A DNA stretch of 64,000 bases. Origin: JBEKTY01 sp049515555 (GTDB lineage Bacteria > Planctomycetota > Planctomycetia > Pirellulales > Thermoguttaceae). The DNA is taken from assembly GCA_049515555.1 (NCBI GenBank), contig JBEKTY010000001.1:62001-126000 (forward strand), in the 5' to 3' direction. Shown here one piece after another: positions 25,375 to 34,385 of this stretch. A model generated the notes under the pieces. That model was not told where the DNA came from. It saw nothing but the letters and a program-made list of their open reading frames with translations, and made no database searches. The stretch's first letter is position 1, and each line of letters opens with the position of its first letter. The position numbers and the translations under genes were made by a program.

Positions 25375-28233
25375 TCAGGGCTCGACCGGGGGTATTCGCT
25401 GGCCGGTCTGGGCCTGGCGGAGCCGCCACCAGACGCGGTCTACGCCCATCCACGCCCGCCAGTTCTGGGAGGTCGGCTGCCCGCCTTGGATGCCCCAGGA
25501 AGTTTTGGTCAGCACTGTCCGGCAGTCGAGTAGCCGCGTGTCGGCACGGCTGCGATTGAGCTGGTCGAGGGCTTTCTGGGCCTCGTCAAGACGCTTGTGA
25601 TCGATCAGCCAGTCGATGATTTCCACGCGGGCGCCCCTCTTGAGGTAAAGGCCTTCCGACCTAGGCGATTCGGCCTCCACCCGGTCAGCGGCCGCCTTGG
25701 CCTCGTCCAGCCGGTCAAGGTGCAGCAGGCAACTGATCGGGCGAGCCTGAAGACTCTCGCGGATATAGTCGGGAACCGTCTTGCCGTTTTGGGCGGCGGC
25801 GGTCGCGGACTGGCGCGGCCAGGAGAGCATCTCACGGTAGGCATCCAGCGCGGCGGCGTACTGCCCGGCATCGAACAGCCGCTCCGCATTGTGCCATGCC
25901 AACCTAAACGGCGAGGGGGCGCCCGAATCGCTCATCCCGGGCCCGCCGCCCGGAAGCCACTTGGGCCGATAGGGGGTCAGCTCGCGGGCGGTTGCCACCA
26001 TGGCCGCGGGGACCTTCACGGTCATCGACCAGCCGATGCGGTTGTACGAGTTGTACCACTTCTCGCCCTCGTTCACCACCAGCGGCAGGATCATCACGTC
26101 GAAGTCAAGCTGAATCGTATCACCGGAGCCTTTGACCTCCAGAAAGACTTTGTCGCCCACCGCCCAATCTCTCACCAGCGTCCAGGGACTGCCCTTGGGT
26201 ACGTGCGGCGCCGACCAGCTATGGTCCGACGAATTATGGTTGCGATTGGGCGGCCGGACCACCGAGAGCCATAGCCAGCCGTCGCGACTGCGGCCGAGCA
26301 CCTCGACGGTCGGGCGCGGCCCCCTCTCGATGGCCGCCAGGGCCTTGGAAATGGCCAGGGCGACCGGAAGGCTGTTCGTATAGCGACGGAACGAATCCTG
26401 ACTGCTGCGTGCGTTGGGGTCCGTCGTCGAGGCCAGGAACTTCTCCTTCAAGGGTTCCAACTGCTTGACGAGGGCGTCGAACTCGCCGCGGCGGTCGGCG
26501 TTGAAGAGATGGATCAGGTAATCGCCCAGTATGTTGCCGAGCGACCAGTTGTCAAACGCGTCGGCCAGCGCGCGGTCCTTGAGCGTCCGCTCGAAGAGCC
26601 AGAAGCGGTCCTCGTCCAGATTGTAGAATCTCAGGATGTCGAGTTTTTCGTAAAGCAGGCGGACGTCGTCGGGCTTCTTCGCCAGGAGCGGATCGACAGT
26701 GCCGAGTTGGACCCAGATCGGGCTCCTCGCCCAGTGGAACTCGTAAAGCGCATGCGCTCGCTCGAGTGGATCGCGCGGGAGGTAGGGTACGATCCGCTCG
26801 TGCGAACCGTCCCCCCTGTTCACCACGGGCCAGCCCTTCGGGATGCCCTTGACGACCGGCTGCGGCACCTCGACGGTTTCCTCGCTCACGATCTTGTCGT
26901 AGTTCATCTGCGATCCTTCATCGTTTCCCCACACGCAATAGCGGAGCGTGATCGTGTGCCGTCCGTCTCCCGGATGGAACGGCGGGACGGCCAGATACAC
27001 TTGCCGCAGCACCTTCTTGTCATTCAACTCATCCGGCGTCAGCCGCCAGTAGGTGTTCCCCCAGTTGTCGAAAAGCTGCTTCCAGTACGTGCCGATCACG
27101 GGGTGTCCGTCGGGCGTCCGGTTGCGCGGGTTCTCCGAAGTGATCAGGAGGTCGCCCATGTCGTCCGACTCGATGTTCGTCAAGACGGGCACCTTGTAAC
27201 CGCCCTTGAGCTTGAAGGCCTGCCGGCTATCGATCGGCTTTCCGCCCGCCGGCCCGGCGCCTTCGCGATAGATTTCCTCCGGGGTCGCTCCGGGTTTCCC
27301 GGCAACGGCCTTTTCGAAATTCCCGAGGTCGAAGAACTCCTCGGGCTGCGCGGTCGTGTAGTCGAAGACCACGAGCATGAACTCCTTGTGGTCGGGCTGA
27401 TAGACGACCATGTGGATCGGCAGCCGCGACTCCTTGAGCACCCAGATCCGCACCCATTGCTCGCCGGCGTCGTGAGCGTAGTCGAAGACCTCCATGCCTT
27501 GGCCGGCGATCGCCTGCTCCGACTTGACCGGCTCGCCGGCGGGCGGCTTGCCGTTGAACGCCGGGACGGCGGCCAGCACGGCGTCGAGCATGTTGCCCTT
27601 GTCCATCATCGCGGCAAATGTTTCGATCTGCGATTGTTCGCACGCAACGAGCTTCTCATGACGCACGACCGAACCATCTTTGGCGACTTCATAGATAGCG
27701 GTGCCCTTGGGCGTGACGAACGTCACCTGCCCTATCCCCTGAATTCGCCAGGTGTTCGGATGGCGGTAGTAGAAATCCAGGCGGTCGGACTTGCCGTGAC
27801 TGTCCTGGTAAACCGTGGCGTGGAAGAAGCGGACCTCGCTGACGGCGCGAACCACGTCGCACCAGGCCATGGCGCTTTGCGAGCGCTGGCCGCCGGGCCA
27901 GAACGGGCCCAACAGCCCGAGAACCAGCAGGACTGACGCAGCCGCGGCCAGCGGTAATGGGGCCAAGAGCCAGAATCGCCGTCGGCGCGGAGCGATCGCC
28001 GTGGTGACCGATTCAGCCCGCAGCCGCCGCCGAAGCCGGTCGTTGAAATCGCCGCTGATCTTGGCGGTGCCTTCGGCCCGTACTGCCGCCAGGGCTGTTT
28101 CAAGCCCTTCGGCGGCAGCAGCCAACTCCGCGTCTTCCGCAACCGCCGCTGGCACTTCAGTCTGGCGGGTAGCGTCCAACTCGCCGAAGACAAGCTCAAC
28201 CAGTTCTTCGTCGGAAACGCGCTTATCGTTCAT
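25375..28233 (-). CDS. Large membrane-anchored ECF partner with LolA-like and unknown periplasmic domains
   Basis: This 952-residue protein's ATG overlaps the sigma stop. The acidic cytoplasmic N-terminus (VSDEELVELVFGELDATRQ) resembles anti-sigma heads but lacks the zinc cysteines. One transmembrane helix spans about residues 87-111. The next ~200 residues (FFHATVYQDSHGKSDRLDFY, WRIQGIGQVTFVTPKG) resemble the LolA/outer-membrane lipoprotein-sorting fold often seen in planctomycete anti-sigma partners. The remaining ~600 residues are unassigned. They include a tryptophan-rich region (YWKQLFDNWGNTYWRL) and a C-terminal helical, TPR-like part (LFDAGQYAAALDAYREML). The role is inferred from position. 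Confidence 0.78.
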   Translation of the reverse strand: MNDKRVSDEELVELVFGELDATRQTEVPAAVAEDAELAAAAEGLETALAAVRAEGTAKISGDFNDRLRRRLRAESVTTAIAPRRRRFWLLAPLPLAAAASVLLVLGLLGPFWPGGQRSQSAMAWCDVVRAVSEVRFFHATVYQDSHGKSDRLDFYYRHPNTWRIQGIGQVTFVTPKGTAIYEVAKDGSVVRHEKLVACEQSQIETFAAMMDKGNMLDAVLAAVPAFNGKPPAGEPVKSEQAIAGQGMEVFDYAHDAGEQWVRIWVLKESRLPIHMVVYQPDHKEFMLVVFDYTTAQPEEFFDLGNFEKAVAGKPGATPEEIYREGAGPAGGKPIDSRQAFKLKGGYKVPVLTNIESDDMGDLLITSENPRNRTPDGHPVIGTYWKQLFDNWGNTYWRLTPDELNDKKVLRQVYLAVPPFHPGDGRHTITLRYCVWGNDEGSQMNYDKIVSEETVEVPQPVVKGIPKGWPVVNRGDGSHERIVPYLPRDPLERAHALYEFHWARSPIWVQLGTVDPLLAKKPDDVRLLYEKLDILRFYNLDEDRFWLFERTLKDRALADAFDNWSLGNILGDYLIHLFNADRRGEFDALVKQLEPLKEKFLASTTDPNARSSQDSFRRYTNSLPVALAISKALAAIERGPRPTVEVLGRSRDGWLWLSVVRPPNRNHNSSDHSWSAPHVPKGSPWTLVRDWAVGDKVFLEVKGSGDTIQLDFDVMILPLVVNEGEKWYNSYNRIGWSMTVKVPAAMVATARELTPYRPKWLPGGGPGMSDSGAPSPFRLAWHNAERLFDAGQYAAALDAYREMLSWPRQSATAAAQNGKTVPDYIRESLQARPISCLLHLDRLDEAKAAADRVEAESPRSEGLYLKRGARVEIIDWLIDHKRLDEAQKALDQLNRSRADTRLLDCRTVLTKTSWGIQGGQPTSQNWRAWMGVDRVWWRLRQAQTGQRIPPVEP

Positions 28234-28886
28234 GGTTCTTGCTTCCTGTTACGCGCAAGCAGTGCTTCGATCTTGCGCAGGCCATAGAGCAATCGGGACT
28301 TGACGGTTCCCACAGGGCACCCGACGACCGCGGCGACCTCGGAGAGCGTCAGCCCACCGAGGATCTTCAGGGCGACCACGCGACGTTGTTCTTCCGGCAA
28401 GGAGGCCAAGAGGGCGTCGGCACGAACTTGGCTTTCGCGGTGTGCGGCGGCGTCGGCCGGGTCGACGTCGGCCGAAGGAAAGCGATCGATCGCGCCCGCC
28501 CGAGCATCGCCCGGGTCAGCCCCCATGTCGCTTTCCAGCGCCAAGGGCTGCCGGCCCGAGGCCCGCAGGTAGTCGGTGGCGCAGTTGTCGGCGATGGTAA
28601 ACAGCCAAGTGGAGAAGACAGCCGCCCGTCCCGAATAACCGCCCATCCGGGCAGCCCGAAACATCCGCAAGAACGCCTCCTGGGCAAGGTCCTCGGCATG
28701 GTGGCGGTCCGGCACGCGATGGCCGAGATAGGCGGTCAGTCGGACCTTGTAGCGGTCGACCAGGACGTCGAAGCGGCGGAAATCGCTCCGGGCAACCTCG
28801 GCCAGGATCTCGGCGTCCTCGATGGATGACGACGGCCGGTCTGGCCAACGTTTTTGTGGCGGGGGAGCCATGGCGCTTTCGATCAT
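28230..28886 (-). CDS. ECF sigma factor (cassette d)
   Basis: This 218-residue sigma factor has regions 2 (HHAEDLAQEAFLRMFRAARM, FSTWLFTIADNCATDYL) and 4 (SLPEEQRRVVALKILGG, TLSEVAAVVGCPVGTVKSRL). The ATG at 28886 (MIESAMAPPPQ) follows an AGGAGAAGG ribosome-binding site. A start at 28994 would add 36 residues with no sigma similarity. It is coupled by an ATGA overlap to the partner gene. Confidence 0.9.
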   Translation of the reverse strand: MIESAMAPPPQKRWPDRPSSSIEDAEILAEVARSDFRRFDVLVDRYKVRLTAYLGHRVPDRHHAEDLAQEAFLRMFRAARMGGYSGRAAVFSTWLFTIADNCATDYLRASGRQPLALESDMGADPGDARAGAIDRFPSADVDPADAAAHRESQVRADALLASLPEEQRRVVALKILGGLTLSEVAAVVGCPVGTVKSRLLYGLRKIEALLARNRKQEP

Positions 28887-29032
28887 ACCTTCTCCTGAAG
28901 AAACCGTCTCTTTATACGACGGGACGGCGAAAAGTGATTCAATCCCGCCGCGATTAGTCAGAATGGTGCAGATCAGTCCAGCCATTGGGTGCATTTTGCA
29001 TCGTCGTGGCCGCGGTATTGGTGTTATCCCGC

Positions 29033-29233
29033 GGGGGGCAGATCGACGGCTTCAAGAGCCTCGTTGTCCGTTATCCCGATGATCGTCTGTCAGTGGTCGT
29101 GCTGACCAATGCCGATTTCTGCACGCCCGAGGTCATTTCCTGGCAAGTGGCATCCCTCTATGAACCTTCGCTTCCTGCCCAGTTCCACAGGGCCAGCGGC
29201 AAGAAAGCCTACAGCAAGACACCGGAATCCTGA
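29033..29233 (+). pseudogene. 3' fragment of a class-C beta-lactamase-like serine hydrolase
   Basis: The plus strand reads GGQIDGFKSLVVRYPDDRL, then SVVVLTNADFC and a tail ending at TPES-stop. This matches the C-terminal part of the serine hydrolase/penicillin-binding family (GGxxGF...YPxxxLxVVVLTN). The SxxK and YxN segments are absent, and the similarity begins abruptly in the leader of the neighbouring sigma gene. It is a relic on the opposite strand. Confidence 0.7.
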
Positions 29234-29361
29234 AGGTGCTTGACGCGGCGGCCGACCACGGGCGGCCAGCGGCCGGCAACATCGGCAAGGCGGCCCAACG
29301 CATGACCGGCCGGGCTCCGGCAACATGCCCGGCGCCGCGGCGGCGATCGCACCAAGAAGGG

Positions 29362-30759
29362 TTACAAGTCTTCAAGTCCGATGTTATCGTTGCCCTTGGC
29401 GATCTTCGCGATGACTTCGCGAATCGTCTTTTCGTGTTGGTCCAGACTGTCCGCCTTTTCGGGATCACCGGACGCGATTCCGACGAGTATGTAGACCGCC
29501 CCGTCGCCCGGCTTCTCCCCGGGCCTGACGAAGAGAATCGCCTCGCGCTCCGGCGGCAGTTCGTCTTTCAGGAGACGCGCGTACTCGGCTTGGATGTCCT
29601 TCTCCTTGACTGCGGCCCCAGGCTGCTGGGCTACGCGGTAACCAACGATGGTCTCCGCGCGTGCTCGCCACGTGGCCAGCTCAACGGATATCGTCGCAGG
29701 TTTTTCCGGCTGCACGACCTTGGCCGGACGGTTTCCGGCGGACGCGGTGCCGGGCTCTTGTCTGGGCCGCGGGGCGCGGTACAGCACCTCGGGCGCACTG
29801 TAGGGGTAGGGCTCGGGTGGCGGGGCGACGTACAGCGTTCCGCTCACCTGCCACTGGGCTGACGTTTCGCCGACCTTCACAAGCCGAGCCCGCACCACCC
29901 TTTCCGAACACCTGATACACGGCAGCAGTTCACACGCTCCCGGTCTGCTGGGCATGCCCACGGGCCTCAGGTGCGCGCCGGTCTTGATGACATCCACAAC
30001 GTCCTTCTCGTACTTGTCCAAGGGGTAAAACGGGGTGTCGTTACACCCTCCGCAAGCCGGCCACACCGGGGGATTTGTGCCCTGAGGCCCACCCCTCAAA
30101 AAGACGATAGACTCGAAACCAGGCTTGAAGTAGTTCTCCCGCACCATCTCGGCGTGAACGTCCTCGGCGCTCGGTTCGCGAACCTCCTTCTTAGACTCGC
30201 GCGCCCGTCGACGAAACTGGTTACGAACCTCTTCTTCGGTATACTTGGTGCGGACGTGTACAACCTTGCCGTCAACGCGACCATAGATCACCCGGATTAC
30301 CTCGTACTCCAATGCGTCGCCCTTGAGCGCGAGCATTTTGACGCGCACGATGGCCGACGCTTCCTGCACTGGCATTATGTTGACCCGGCACTGCTCGACT
30401 CCTAAGAGTGGAGTCGTAGCGAGTTGACTCGGTCCTGGAGCGGTCGCCGTGAGCGGAGGCGTTTTGACCTTCAGTGCGTCCGGCTGCGTCTCGCGCGGCG
30501 CTCCGCCGGTTGAAGCTATCGAAGCCGTGTCGGCCGGTTTCCCACTGTGCGTGAGGATCCACACCGTGATCGCCACCGCCAAACAGGCGGCCAGGCCCGC
30601 GACGGACTCTACCAGCAGCTTGTGAACGCGGCGCCGTCGGCGGACCGTGAGCGGCTGTTGCATGACGCGGACCATGACATCCTCCACGATCGAGTGCATC
30701 GATGAGACCGCGGCGCCAAACCGCTGCAATTCTTGTTCCAGTGCGTTGTCGGCATTCAT
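29362..30759 (-). CDS. Membrane-anchored ECF partner, local paralog family
   Basis: This 465-residue protein starts at MNADNALEQELQRFG in an ATGA overlap with the sigma stop. A cytoplasmic head with basic patch RRRRRV precedes a transmembrane helix at about 48-69, nearly identical to that of the gene at 22663. One first module (SAIVRVKMLALKGDALEYEV, FESIVFLRGG) and one C-terminal module (GETSAQWQVSGTLYVAPPP, PPEREAILFVRP) follow. Long DNA stretches match 22663-23000, pointing to recent duplication or gene conversion of the whole cassette. Confidence 0.82.
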   Translation of the reverse strand: MNADNALEQELQRFGAAVSSMHSIVEDVMVRVMQQPLTVRRRRRVHKLLVESVAGLAACLAVAITVWILTHSGKPADTASIASTGGAPRETQPDALKVKTPPLTATAPGPSQLATTPLLGVEQCRVNIMPVQEASAIVRVKMLALKGDALEYEVIRVIYGRVDGKVVHVRTKYTEEEVRNQFRRRARESKKEVREPSAEDVHAEMVRENYFKPGFESIVFLRGGPQGTNPPVWPACGGCNDTPFYPLDKYEKDVVDVIKTGAHLRPVGMPSRPGACELLPCIRCSERVVRARLVKVGETSAQWQVSGTLYVAPPPEPYPYSAPEVLYRAPRPRQEPGTASAGNRPAKVVQPEKPATISVELATWRARAETIVGYRVAQQPGAAVKEKDIQAEYARLLKDELPPEREAILFVRPGEKPGDGAVYILVGIASGDPEKADSLDQHEKTIREVIAKIAKGNDNIGLEDL

Positions 30760-31280
30760 TCCTGCACCTCCCGGAGAGATTGACGCAGTCGGGCGTATGC
30801 CCGCGAAAGATCCTTGGTTATTGTACCGACAGGCGAACCGGCCGCCTGGGCGATCTCCTGCACACTGAGTCCATCGCAATATCGCTGCAGGACCACGCGG
30901 CGTTGACGCTCGGGAAGACGGTCGATTGCCCCGATCAACTCGCCCATCCCGTCTTCGGCGTGGCAGCGGCCATCCATGGCGATCTGCTCCAGCGGCGTCG
31001 AGTCGCTTCGTATCTTCGGCCGTTTGCGGAGGGCCTCGATGGCACGGTGGCGGGCGATCCGCAAGATCCACGTAGCAAACTGCGAGCCGTCCCGCAGACT
31101 GCCCAGCTTCTGGTAGGCTGCCACAAAGGTCTCCTGGGCCGTATCCTCGGCCGCGTGGAAGTCACGCAACACGGCCAGGGCTGTCCCCAGGACCGCGCGC
31201 TGGTAGCGTCGCACGAGGACCGCGAACGATGCGCGGTCTCCGCCCAGCACCACTTCCACCAGCTCCGCATCGGATTGCAT
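30756..31280 (-). CDS. ECF sigma factor (cassette e)
   Basis: This 174-residue sigma factor starts at MQSDAELVEVVLGGDRASF. Region 2 (DFHAAEDTAQETFVAAYQKL, SQFATWILRIARHRAIEAL) and region 4 (RLPERQRRVVLQRYCDG, SVQEIAQAAGSPVGTITKDL) are present. The frame stays open upstream to 31463, but that extension is the translation of a 120-bp repeat that also occurs elsewhere, so the internal ATG is chosen. It overlaps its partner gene by ATGA. Confidence 0.9.
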   Translation of the reverse strand: MQSDAELVEVVLGGDRASFAVLVRRYQRAVLGTALAVLRDFHAAEDTAQETFVAAYQKLGSLRDGSQFATWILRIARHRAIEALRKRPKIRSDSTPLEQIAMDGRCHAEDGMGELIGAIDRLPERQRRVVLQRYCDGLSVQEIAQAAGSPVGTITKDLSRAYARLRQSLREVQE

Positions 31281-31310
31281 TCGGACCTCGACACCCGGGG
31301 GCCCGCGGGC

Positions 31311-31430
31311 GGCCCCATGTCGTCTTCTAATAGTAACAGACGTTGGCCGGGCGAAGAATGCGGCAACTATTCCTGGAACTATCCCGGAATCTCGCTTTTC
31401 TCCGAAATCAGCGGAGGCAACCACCTCGGG
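31311..31430. repeat. 120-bp duplicated leader, copy 1 (upstream of sigma e)
   Basis: This block begins about 30 bp before the sigma-e start codon and matches 32317-32436 over the full 120 bp with scattered substitutions (for example TCTAATAGTAA and GACGTTGGCCGGGCGAAG). Its position suggests a promoter or leader for the sigma gene. Confidence 0.8.
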
Positions 31431-31603
31431 TATAGCCTTACCGCCATTGGATGCATATTCCATCGCCGCAGCCGCGGTATTTGCGTAACCGTTGAAGAAT
31501 CGCCGGTCCGAATAGAGTCTCGCACCTGGCTGGCCCTCCCGCCTTAGCGACGCCGAGCAGCGAACCCGTCAATTGCGGCAGAAGATCGCCCAAGGTCCGG
31601 CGG

Positions 31604-32290
31604 ATGAAACAGCCGGGCGGGCAACCGATGGTGCGGGAATTGTGCCGGGGCTTGGCAATGACTACGAAGGGATTGATCCTCGATCTGCGATTCAACGGTG
31701 GGGGCTCCGAGCCGCTGGGCTGCCAGATTGCCGGACGGCTGCTGGACCGCCGCCGCGTGTACAGCCTCTCGCAGTACCGCAACGGCCCCAGGCACACCGA
31801 CCTTGGCCCGAAGAGCGAACGAGCCGGCGGGCCGGCCGGCCCGTGGCATTACGTGGGGCCAGTGGTCGTGCTCCAGGGCCAAAAGACGATGAGTTCGGCG
31901 GAGTCGTTCGCGCTGGCGCTCGCCCAGTGCCCCCAGGCAACGACCGTGGGCGACCGCACGGCCGGATCCAGCGGGAACCCGCGGCGTGCGCACGCGGGCG
32001 CTGGAATTGCCGTTAACCTGCCGCGCTGGATCGACATGGAACCGCAAGGCAATCCGATCGATTCGGTGGGGGTGTCTCCTCGGGTGAAAATCGACGCCAA
32101 GCCGGAGGATCTCAGCGATAACAATGACCCTGTGTTGGCGGCAGCGTTGGAGAACTTACGGAGCCGCGTGAAAGACGATGGCCCGCCGCCGGGCGGCGTT
32201 CTACAACATCGGTCCGGCGCCCCATTGCCCAGGGATCGCCCAAGGCTAACTTCAGTATCTCCGGCCCCAGACGCCACCGAAGAGCAGTAG
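31604..32290 (+). pseudogene. C-terminal part of an S41 (tail-specific) protease, N-terminus missing
   Basis: The 228-residue frame contains the S41 landmarks TKGLILDLRFNGGG, then LQGQKTMSSAESFALAL with the expected catalytic serine, and GDRTAGSSGNP. A normal C-terminal end follows (PRVKIDAKPEDLSDNNDPVL). The PDZ and N-terminal domains, and any signal peptide, are absent, and the upstream sequence does not continue the family. Probably a truncated relic; the frame may read past the original stop. Confidence 0.72.
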
Positions 32291-32316
32291 CGCTGGCCAC
32301 CACTCTCGATGTCGCT

Positions 32317-32436
32317 GGCCCCACGTCGCCATCTAATAGTAATAGACGTTGGCCGGGCGAAGAATGCGGCGATTATTCCCGGGACTATCGCGGAATCTGA
32401 CTTTTCTCCGAAATCAGCGGAGGTCACTGCTTCGGG
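32317..32436. repeat. 120-bp duplicated leader, copy 2 (orphan)
   Basis: Matches 31311-31430 in the same orientation. No sigma gene lies on its downstream (lower-coordinate) side. It is bounded there by the S41 relic and on the other side by the coiled-coil fragment. It looks like the leader of a cassette whose coding part was lost. Confidence 0.8.
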
Positions 32437-32445
32437 GCGTCTGTG

Positions 32446-32925
32446 CGATTGGATGCTGTGGAGCCGTAGTTCCAGCAGTTCCCGGTTGAGGGCCGGCAAT
32501 TCGACTTCGGTGATCCTGTTATGCTCGTCGAGCATGTCACGGGCCTTTCTCAGCTCGGACAGCTTTAACCCAAGAACCTTATACCGGGAAACATCCATTG
32601 TCACCGTCACCTCGATGTGGAGTTCGTGCGCCTGCTGCGCCAATCGACCCGCCTCGGCAGTGGCCTGCGATTTTGCCAGGTCCTCCTTGCGCAGCTCGGC
32701 GCGAATCTCCGCTTCGGCCAAATCGGCCTCCGTCTGTTGCACGTCGGATTTCGGGATCGCAGACTTCGTCTCGTGCAGTTCCTGGGCTCGATTCAAGGCG
32801 GCTTTGCGCACGGCGATAATCTTCTCGAGATGCTGCAGAACGGCGTCCGATTTAGTTGGCTTTCCCGTCTCGGCGGCCGCCCTTGCCAGCATCGCCTCAA
32901 TAGCCCTTTCACGTTGTTCCTTCAT
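32446..32925 (-). pseudogene. Coiled-coil protein fragment
   Basis: From the ATG at 32925 (MKEQRERAIEAMLARAAAET) the frame gives about 160 charged, helical residues (LEKIIAVRKAALNRAQEL, DVQQTEADLAEAEIRAEL) typical of long coiled coils. The frame then runs into the 120-bp repeat and antisense to the S41 relic, so the natural C-terminus is probably lost. It follows the cassette-f partner gene by about 130 bp and could have been a third cassette member. Confidence 0.5.
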
Positions 32926-33056
32926 CCTATGCCGAAAATGCGGCAGAAGAAATCGTATCGAGCGCAGAGGAGGACTCGGCGGCGAAGAAATCGCCCCGTG
33001 GACAAGATGGCGTAAGGGGTGTTCTGGCAACGGGTTACAGCCGTTCTCGCGGCGCG

Positions 33057-34385
33057 TTAGATCCCCCCAATAATCTCCCATCGATCCGGCTGTCCGTACA
33101 GTGGTCGCGCCAACGGCGAGAATGGCCTGACGGCTTTCTTGCCTTCGAGCTCACACTCCACCTTAACCGGCACTTGAAGCGATCCGGTGTAGGCGTGCGG
33201 AGCAGGCTTGCCGATTTCGACAATGCGGAGGAACTTGTAGCGTCCAAAGCTTTCCTTCATCTTTTCCGCAGGCATGCCCGACAAGATCATCCCGACCTTC
33301 TTGTAGTCTTCCGCAATGAGAGCCTCGAAGAATTCTCTAACTACCTTCGTCGCTATCTCGTTGTCGGTGAGATTGCCTTTCGCAAGGCCGATCTCTTCAT
33401 GGATTTGGTCGATCTTGATCACGTCTTTGGGCAACTCCGGTTGGAATACCCTCGGATCGATCTCCTTGTTGTAGTCGAGGTACTCGCGCTGCTCGATTTG
33501 CTCCCACCGGTCGCCATGGCGGCGGTAGGTAGTCACCCGTTCCACAAGCTTGGTCTTGGGGTCTACCTCGTACACCTCCCGGCGATCAGGCGTAGCTTTG
33601 GATGTTACTGTCAGCATGACAAGCTCGCCCTCCTTGGCAGGCTCCTTCGTTACTACTTGCGTTTTGCCGGCATGTTGCTCTGCCTGAAGTTCCTCAAACG
33701 CTAACTTCGGGTCAAAAAGGGCTCGCATCTTCATCAAACCCTTGAGGGCATCCTTGTCTCTGACGATCAGAAAGGTGTTCTTTTTCTTGAACCACACCTC
33801 GCCCTTCTCTCCCGAAAGGATAACGACCTTCGGGCCATCGTCGGGGCTTAACAGATCCATCCGCGCTTGCAGTGGGCTGCCGTCCGGCTTCAGTTGTACC
33901 CAGGCTTCGCCCAGTTCCGCCGCAGGGGTGACCTTGGCGTGGTAGCTGGTGATGTGATTGTTGGCTTGCACGGTTTGTTCCAGGGCATATGCGCGAGCCG
34001 AGAACGAGAACATGGATACGTAGAGGATCACGCTGGCTGCCGAGGCCATCGCCAGCGCCGCCGCAACGCTCAACCGTTTATGTGCGAGAATCATATTCTT
34101 CACCCTTTCAAGGAAATGGTTGTGGGACACGTCGACACGAACTCTCGATGGGTGCTGTTGCTGTCTAAGCACCGCTTGCTCGACCGGCCCAAGGCTGCGC
34201 GCAAGCGCCTCGAAACCCGATCGGACCTCGTTCTCCTCTTCCATCAAAGCATCATAATCCGCGCGGCACCTGCTACAAGCGTCCATGTGCCCTTGCAACT
34301 CCCGGGCGGCGGGCGGATCCAACTCTCCGATGACGAGGGCCACGATGTCTTCGAACCGGTCTTTGCACTCTCGTGGAAGTGTCAT
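33057..34385 (-). CDS. Zinc-finger anti-sigma factor with LolA-like periplasmic domain
   Basis: This 442-residue protein's ATG overlaps the sigma stop. The N-terminus carries the classic anti-sigma zinc motif HxxxCxxC (H33, C37, C40). One transmembrane helix lies near residues 103-128. The periplasmic part (ARMDLLSPDDGPKVVILSGE, REVYEVDPKTKLVERVTTY) resembles the LolA-like fold common in these partners. A C-terminal region (VVREFFEALIAEDYKKVGMI) resembles a small NTF2/DUF-type domain. It is the clearest true anti-sigma factor here: it should hold the sigma factor until an envelope signal releases it. Confidence 0.85.
   Translation of the reverse strand: MTLPRECKDRFEDIVALVIGELDPPAARELQGHMDACSRCRADYDALMEEENEVRSGFEALARSLGPVEQAVLRQQQHPSRVRVDVSHNHFLERVKNMILAHKRLSVAAALAMASAASVILYVSMFSFSARAYALEQTVQANNHITSYHAKVTPAAELGEAWVQLKPDGSPLQARMDLLSPDDGPKVVILSGEKGEVWFKKKNTFLIVRDKDALKGLMKMRALFDPKLAFEELQAEQHAGKTQVVTKEPAKEGELVMLTVTSKATPDRREVYEVDPKTKLVERVTTYRRHGDRWEQIEQREYLDYNKEIDPRVFQPELPKDVIKIDQIHEEIGLAKGNLTDNEIATKVVREFFEALIAEDYKKVGMILSGMPAEKMKESFGRYKFLRIVEIGKPAPHAYTGSLQVPVKVECELEGKKAVRPFSPLARPLYGQPDRWEIIGGI

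Noticed and set aside
30756..31463. Longer start for sigma e
   Set aside because: The extra N-terminus is the translation of the duplicated 120-bp leader; the sigma domain starts at MQSDAELVE.
31849..33081. 410-codon minus-strand frame read as one gene
   Set aside because: Only 32446-32925 looks like protein. The rest translates the 120-bp repeat and the antisense of the S41 relic.
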